A stretch of 64,000 nucleotides of DNA from Diphasiastrum complanatum (lineage: Eukaryota > Streptophyta > Lycopodiopsida > Lycopodiales > Lycopodiaceae): the NCBI GenBank assembly GCA_029204225.1, contig CM055105.1:12228224-12292223 (forward strand), read 5' to 3'. Position numbers and translations under genes: made by a program. The notes beneath the pieces are model-generated. The model was given only the letters and a program-made list of their open reading frames with translations, made no database searches and was not told the origin of the DNA. This document shows, piece after piece, positions 57,601 through 64,000 of the stretch; positions within the stretch are counted from its first letter, which is position 1, and the number at the start of each line of letters is the position of its first letter.

Positions 57601-60600
57601 AGGCTCTAAATCTACATGCATGTCATATTTGGCCAATCTAGACATTGTGAATATCACAAATAACAATTAGACTTAAATGCATGAGACAGCTCGAGTTTGT
57701 ACATGGTAAAGAATGATATTTACAACTTGTAAATGTACACGTATGATGAAAATCTTCATCAACCCCTATAGTCAAGTTGAATGGCTTTTTATTCTTCACA
57801 CAACTAGCTATCTACCAAGCATGACTCTAGGAAATAGACTAGGGTTTCATTTTAGGGCAAAAAAAGGTTGAGTTAACTTCCTTATTACATGTTGGAAATC
57901 CACCTAACTTCACAAAGGAAGTCGAATTTGCTATGTATTCCAAGCTCCCATAGTGAGAAAATAGAATATTTTTGGAGCTCATTGGCAATCTCAAGCTACT
58001 ATGTACATTGAGTTTTTGTAATCCAAATGAAACCAAATTGATTTCTACTTCATTCTCAGTCCGCAGGCCGTACAACAGGCTGTGTCTTGCACATGTGGGC
58101 TCAGATTTCAATGTTGATCAATGCTTTTGATTGTTAATGCTTGTTGTTTGTCAAATTGCCAATCTAGATCAACTTTTTTGTGTCTAGTTTTTTTATAGAT
58201 TGTTAAGCAAGCATCCAATCACTCTTGTGGATCTTTTGTAGACCCATTTATGGTCCTAAAGTACAGTACTTTCACAACCCAGACCAAAGAAAGAAAAAAA
58301 ATGAGTTCATGAAAAAACTCAAGTCAAATATTTTGACGAGTTTGATCAAATGGCATAAGAAGGTGAGCAAAAAATTAGATGTCCTAGAAAAAGGCTAGGA
58401 TATCTATCTCAAGATGATTGATCGTAGCTTTTCAAATTTGCTTATCTTATTCCTTAGCTAAGGAGGTGATATACTTATGTTGATCTAGAGAGGATTAGAT
58501 GGTACAAAATTTTCAAAACAAAAAATCTTATTATACATGTGGCTTATGAAGTTGATGTCACACTAGAAATTACTTGAGATTTATCTTAGGGTCCAAGGTG
58601 GAATGTTTCATTATGGTCTTTTTGGACTCAAAAAAGACCTCTATTTCCAACAATGTGATCAATGTTAATCAATTATCATATCCAATAAAATGTTTACACA
58701 TATTTGAAAATGGTCCATATGACAAGGCACATTCGATGGTCATTATCTTATTAAGCCATGGTCCCACATACTTATCTCTCTCATGCTAACTTTACTATAA
58801 CCCTATGGTGCACTTGTCTTATTCATTAACAACATACATGATCCCACACATATAGTTACCTTTGTTCAAAATAACGGAGTCAAATTTTCTTTTACGTCTT
58901 GTTTGTGTCAATGCATTATGAAAATTTCATAGACTTCAATTACCATTTTGCAAGGTACCAAAGTTCGGAATGGTGCAAAATTTAAAAGTGTGCATGTGCT
59001 TTCACTCTTCAAATGACATTTTGCAAGTACTAAACTCTTAAATGGGGGCAATAAATATTATTAACATGTTTTTGTCCTTTAAGTAACTAGTGGGCCCACC
59101 AACACTAGTTGGCAGATTTGACCAACTACTTTCAATTTACATTTGAAGATTGCACATTTCTTTGAAGTTAAAAAAAAATTGTGCTTATTAAAACATGTAT
59201 GTTTGAAAGGTAGTATGTTTGTAGTGTAAACTTCATTTTTTATCTAAAAAATTGTGAAGAGCAACTGAATGGCATATTAGACAACAAAATTTGAAGTATG
59301 CCTTAATAAATGTCATAGACCTTTGACCTAGGACTATATTCCCAATTTACCCTATGTATATTAGCCACAAAACCTATATGAAGAAGCCTTTAACCCCTGT
59401 TAAAGCCAAGGGTTTTGTACTACTACGTAGGCAAGATTAGTGAGTTTAATCTAAATGAATAAATCATTTTTTACTCACAAATAGAGGCTCTTTTTTAGTC
59501 CAAAAATGCCCTTATGAGGGTCAATATTAGGTGATTAAAAGTATGAAAGAAGGAAATAGCATTTGCAATATGATTGAAAGAGCAAATTCCTTTTCAGGAA
59601 GTTGGGGCAAGAGAGGAACTAGTTATAAGAGGGAAAAGTTGGATAATATGTTATAGATGCTTAAAGAATTAGAGATGAGAGATAATTGTGAGCCAAATAC
59701 TGTAAGGAAAATATGTGTAGACAAGGACAACTCAAGAAACGTATATCTATATTGAAAAAACATGTGAAGGAAAAGAAGCAAAAATGTCGTAAAAAACATA
59801 CGGTGATTTATCATCCTCATTTTTTTTTTTTCAAAAAGCTTAAGCCTAATAAAAATAAGAGCAATATTTACTAGATTTATCTAAAAGCAATTAATTTGAA
59901 TGTGTTGCCTTCACATTAAATGAAAATTTGAAATTTCATTTAGTATTATTATGGAAAGAAGATGTACTAAGAGAGCTCTAAAAGTATCATTACATTGATA
60001 AGAAACTAGAAGACTATGATATTGTGTTGCTTTATGAGCCCTTCCATTAGGAAAAACTATTTGAGACATTATGCTCTTCGCAGAAAGATATAATTCTAGA
60101 GTTGGATTGGAATGCCAACATTATTTTGCAAAGCATGTTTGGAGGATATTAAGAATTCTTCATTAAAACTTTGTGAATGTTATTTGTTAATTTAAGAGAG
60201 GCTTATCTTGACCAACATTTTTAAAAGAATAATTTCCTGGTTCTTGAATAGAAAATGCAAAGTAGGTACAAGCCTTGGATGCTAGACAATTTTATTTGTA
60301 GTTTTTTGCTAGCATTTTTTTAAAAAAAATTTCTAGTGATAGAATCTCCAAGTAAGTGGTTTCTCCAATTTTTGATTGCTTTTAGCCTAACGATTATTGT
60401 TATGGACTTTCTCCGTGGACATAACTACAAATCGTTCAATTTTTGACAGTTTTTTACGATTTTTTTGAATAGTATTCATTGGTTCATCTTGAAATTCTTC
60501 AAATCTACTATATGTGAATGATTCTTAGTACTATATTTGTTGTTTTTCAGTCATTATCATTGCATGCAAGTTATATAATCAATGGCGGATCTAGACTGTA

Positions 60601-61180
60601 TTTTGATCAAAATTTGATACTTTTGACTAGAATTGATTAGTATGAGTCGATATTGAGCATAGTGAAAACTTTTGGCAATTGCATGCTGGTGAATTATAGT
60701 AGTTAGGGTGTACACTTGCACGTGAAGTTGATCCATCAAATTATGTTGAAAAAGTAAAAATTGGTCACAAACAACATGGCTATTTTGTGATCTTTAAACT
60801 TTTTTGGGAGTTTGACTCAATATTGTTTCACGATGTAAAAGAAGATAAAAGTAAGCTAGTTAAATTGCATGCCAAGTGTCATCATGAGGTTGGACCTCAG
60901 CCACCACACAATTGTACATATCTTAATTATGATTTGGCATAGGTATGTGGGTCATGACCTCGACCTCCATGAGATCATGGCCTATTTTGTAGGGATACAA
61001 AAGTGAAAGTCGTGCACCTCAATCTATTACTCTCATCTCATTGGATTATGGGGTCCAATCATGTTTACAGGTTCATAATGAGGGAGCCAAGGGAGAGCTC
61101 ATTTCTCAAGAGGAGAGGATTGTGTGTGAAAAATTGCCTATATTGACAAATCTAGCTATGTCAAATAATGTAAATATGTA
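57601..61180. other. AT-rich region without recognisable gene
   Basis: Short frames on both strands lack family motifs and are broken by frequent stops. No LTR pair, primer site or long repeat was noticed. Old transposon sequence is likely but not shown. Confidence 0.4.
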
Positions 61181-63200
61181 CATTAGTGGGCTTCACACGT
61201 GTGAGGCCAAAAGTGCCACATGGGAATCTACTCTAGAGTAGGTTAGATCAAGTCTAAAAAGTAGGTCAAGGTAGTTTGGTAGTGGATCCTACATTATAGG
61301 ACCTAATTCCTAGATTTATGGAGTAGGTAGATCAATCTAGCCACCTACATGGCAAAACAAGTTCATTGAGTGGGCTAGAAACCAAATTTTGAGAGAATCA
61401 CTACAAGAGAGACCTTTGTGAGTTTCTAAAATCAATCGAACCAATTTTTTGTGCATTTGCTTATAGAATTCATTGACAAAATTTTACAACAAAATGAATC
61501 CCAATCAATCCTAAAAGTGATGGAGGATGCACAAATAAAAGATCTAGATCCAAACTATGGGCTAGAATCAAGACTAGTTACCAAAACTAGCAAATTTGGC
61601 ATTTAACTCCACACTAGGCACATAGATTTGATCAAATGAACCAAAGTAAAGTACATCAAGCTTCTCAGACTTGTAAACAAGTTCAGTACCTTCCAGTCCA
61701 AGCAATTAATGCATAAAAACACTTACATCCAATAGCTAGAACTCGCCACGAAAAGTCAATGATGATAGAAGTGGAAAAACTCGATTTTTCTTGATAATTT
61801 GATGGAGATCCCATCATGCATTTATACATTTCAAGCTCGTATCTGAGCATATTAGGGCACCTCTGAACGTTTCATACCCTAACCCTAATATATAACCTAA
61901 TAGGTCATTGGATCCACCCTAACTTGGGGTCAAGATCTCAAGATCTAAAAACAATGTAAAACATGCTATTTTTAGATCCTAGAATTTCTCTAGCCTATCC
62001 AAATACATTTTTCGTGTGGCATCTATCTACATGGCGATCTTGCCAATTATAATGCATGTGACCAAAATTGGTCAAGTTAGAATTGTGAAATTTCAACTCT
62101 CCTCACAATTTAGCTTTATGAGACTATCCTGGATCAATAATAATTACATGCATAAAAACAACATAATTTACAGGTTCTTGATGTATGTGGTGAGTATGAT
62201 CACTCATTACAATAAGAACATAATTTGAGCTCCAAGTTGTCAAATGTAGTGAGAGCTCCATAAAGGTTGTCTTCAAGATCCAAGCTTTGTCTTTGGTAGG
62301 TTGTTGAATGATCACCTTGGGCTGCAAAATGTGATGAGTCTCCTCCTCAAAATAAACATGAAAAACAACATTTTTTCATAAGATCCAACTTTTGTATGAA
62401 GCACATACAACCAAAGCTTGATATATCACCATCTTGACTTTATCCACCAAAACAATGAACTCCAACTTGGCATCCTTCCAATGAAGGTCTTCATTCCTTG
62501 GAAATTCAAGAGTGAATAGATCACAAGATGAGGCCTTTGAATACATATTTGAAACTCTATTTCATAGTAATGATCACTATTTCATAGTAATGATCACTAT
62601 TTCATCATCATAAGATATAGGATGAAAAACAATGTTCATACTAGCATCATCAAAGGACTTTGTCAAATACATGATATGTTTTCTATCAAACACAAAATAA
62701 GATGAGTAAAGGGAGATATGGATAAACTTCCTTGCTGCTCTTTTCTCTTTACCCAAATCTTCAAATTGATGTAGATTCAGGTCTCTTTTGCCTTGAGACA
62801 AGTGCTCCTTCGCAGGTTACTCCTTGATGTCTTTTTTCTTCATCATGCTCACTCCCTCTTGGTGTTGATGATGAAAACATGGATCCAAACCATGATTTTC
62901 TTCAAGACTCTCAAGGACTTTGTTTTCAAGTCTCCAAACCTGAATTTTCTCCTTCTCAATATGATCTTTCAAGTCAACAAAACAATCATCAAGGTTATTT
63001 ATACCAAATTTACTAGTCCACAATTGCTTACCACTAGCAATTTGCATTACATACTAGTCCACAAATTTACTAGTCCACAATTGACTAGTCCACAGGACGC
63101 CATTTTGGGTTTGAAAATTTTGATCTCCATCATTGCACTGTGTGCATGCATGGATGAATTTATGTTGTTGGAATGTCATTACAATATTCAGTTTTTATCT
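61181..63200. other. Possible old LTR or leader sequence; no gene seen
   Basis: The cttcacacgtgtgagg word (61191-61206) and the following 130 bases resemble, in inverted orientation, part of the probable copia LTR near 52480-52620. A 20-base direct repeat (atttcatagtaatgatcact) occurs at about 62559-62598. Four actagtccaca words lie at 63012-63094. The only longer minus-strand frame (62817-63047) is hydrophilic without a motif. Confidence 0.35.
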
Positions 63201-63211
63201 ACTGTGATTCT

Positions 63212-63399
<188 letters not shown>

Positions 63400-63905
63400 C
63401 TCCTCTTCCTACTTCAATTGTCTAAGGCCCTCCTATTTTGCTTGCATGTGATCACTCTATGGATGTTGAATGCTTGTTTTATTGTTGTTAATCATGCTAT
63501 CACATTTAACTTTAATTGGCCTTAGAAATAAGTCTTCATTAGATATTTCTTCATATCGGTTTCTTTTTTTAACTTTTAGATATATGGTCTAATGTAGTCG
63601 AATGTGTTGAATAATTTGAATAATTGTTTGTATTAGTGTGTTGCATATCCCCCTCCTCAGATGTGTAGCGACTTTGCAAACACACATTTGAGAATAGAAA
63701 AAAAAAAAACTTCATAAAATGCAATTTAGCATGATTCGAACATGGATATCTTTTGAAAATGTACTTTGCATTGACAAAAGAAATAAATACATACAATCTT
63801 TTTCTTGTGCTTTTTAGCAACTGGAGTCCTCTTTGTCATAATCTTTTTCTGTTTCGATAGACCCATAAAACACAAGGTAACCTTCTTATTCTTGTCCGAA
63901 CAATT

Positions 63906-64000
63906 CTTTTTTATGCAGGTTGTGGATTTCCTATATGTACAGTTTTCTTTGTTATATGAAGCTTTTGCTGTGCCATCTTTGAGAGCTTGTGAGGATGTCT
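63906..64000 (+). repeat. Third LTR copy of the non-autonomous element, cut by window edge
   Basis: Nearly identical to 41206-41299 and to the matching part of 43692-43996 (ttatgcaggttgtggatttc and onwards), with a two-base difference near the window end. Sequence left of 63906 does not match the LTR, so this copy is also truncated at its 5' side. Whether an internal region follows cannot be seen. Confidence 0.88.

Overview
The window is nuclear DNA of a seed plant. The only clear host gene encodes plastid-targeted dihydrodipicolinate synthase (DHDPS), the first committed enzyme of lysine synthesis. Nearly everything else is retrotransposon debris of typical plant kinds: Ty1/copia elements with initiator-tRNA-type primer sites, Ty3/gypsy elements including a chromodomain type, one LINE, and long GA/CT microsatellites. 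No tRNA, rRNA, CRISPR or bacterial-type gene was recognised. The species cannot be named from the sequence; the very long repeat-filled intron suggests a large, repeat-rich genome.

Layout. 1-2.6 kb: unidentified DNA with three long GA arrays. 2.6-5.2 kb: broken copia pieces on both strands. 5.28-20.48 kb: a decayed gypsy element (called A here) with a truncated 5' LTR, primer site, leader, gag, protease, a stub of reverse transcriptase (RT), an unusual accessory coding block, polypurine tract and 3' LTR. A second gypsy element (B, 7,274-12,426) is inserted inside its gag gene. 20.5-24.2 kb: two copia fragments that converge tail to tail; the right-hand one keeps an almost intact gag. 24.2-25.9 kb: upstream region of the host gene.

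25,963-39,104: the DHDPS gene. Exon 1 (25,963-26,240) encodes the plastid transit peptide and exon 2 (38,177-39,104) the whole catalytic domain. The roughly 11.9 kb intron between them carries gypsy fragments on both strands, a chromodomain integrase end with its LTR, a LINE fragment and a GA array. The spliced product would be 401 residues with all expected active-site residues.

40.9-44.0 kb: an LTR element with a copia-type primer site but no recognisable pol, probably non-autonomous; a third copy of its LTR is cut by the right window edge. 45-54 kb: further copia and gypsy pieces. 54-63.9 kb: AT-rich DNA with only weak traces of old elements, one long CT array and one very long GA array.

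The transposon genes carry stops, frameshifts and deletions and do not act together; the DHDPS gene looks functional. I found no convincing new defence or biosynthetic system. The items most worth checking are the accessory coding block of element A, the inverted leader motif of element A, the TGCATG-rich LTR of element B, and the DHDPS gene structure.
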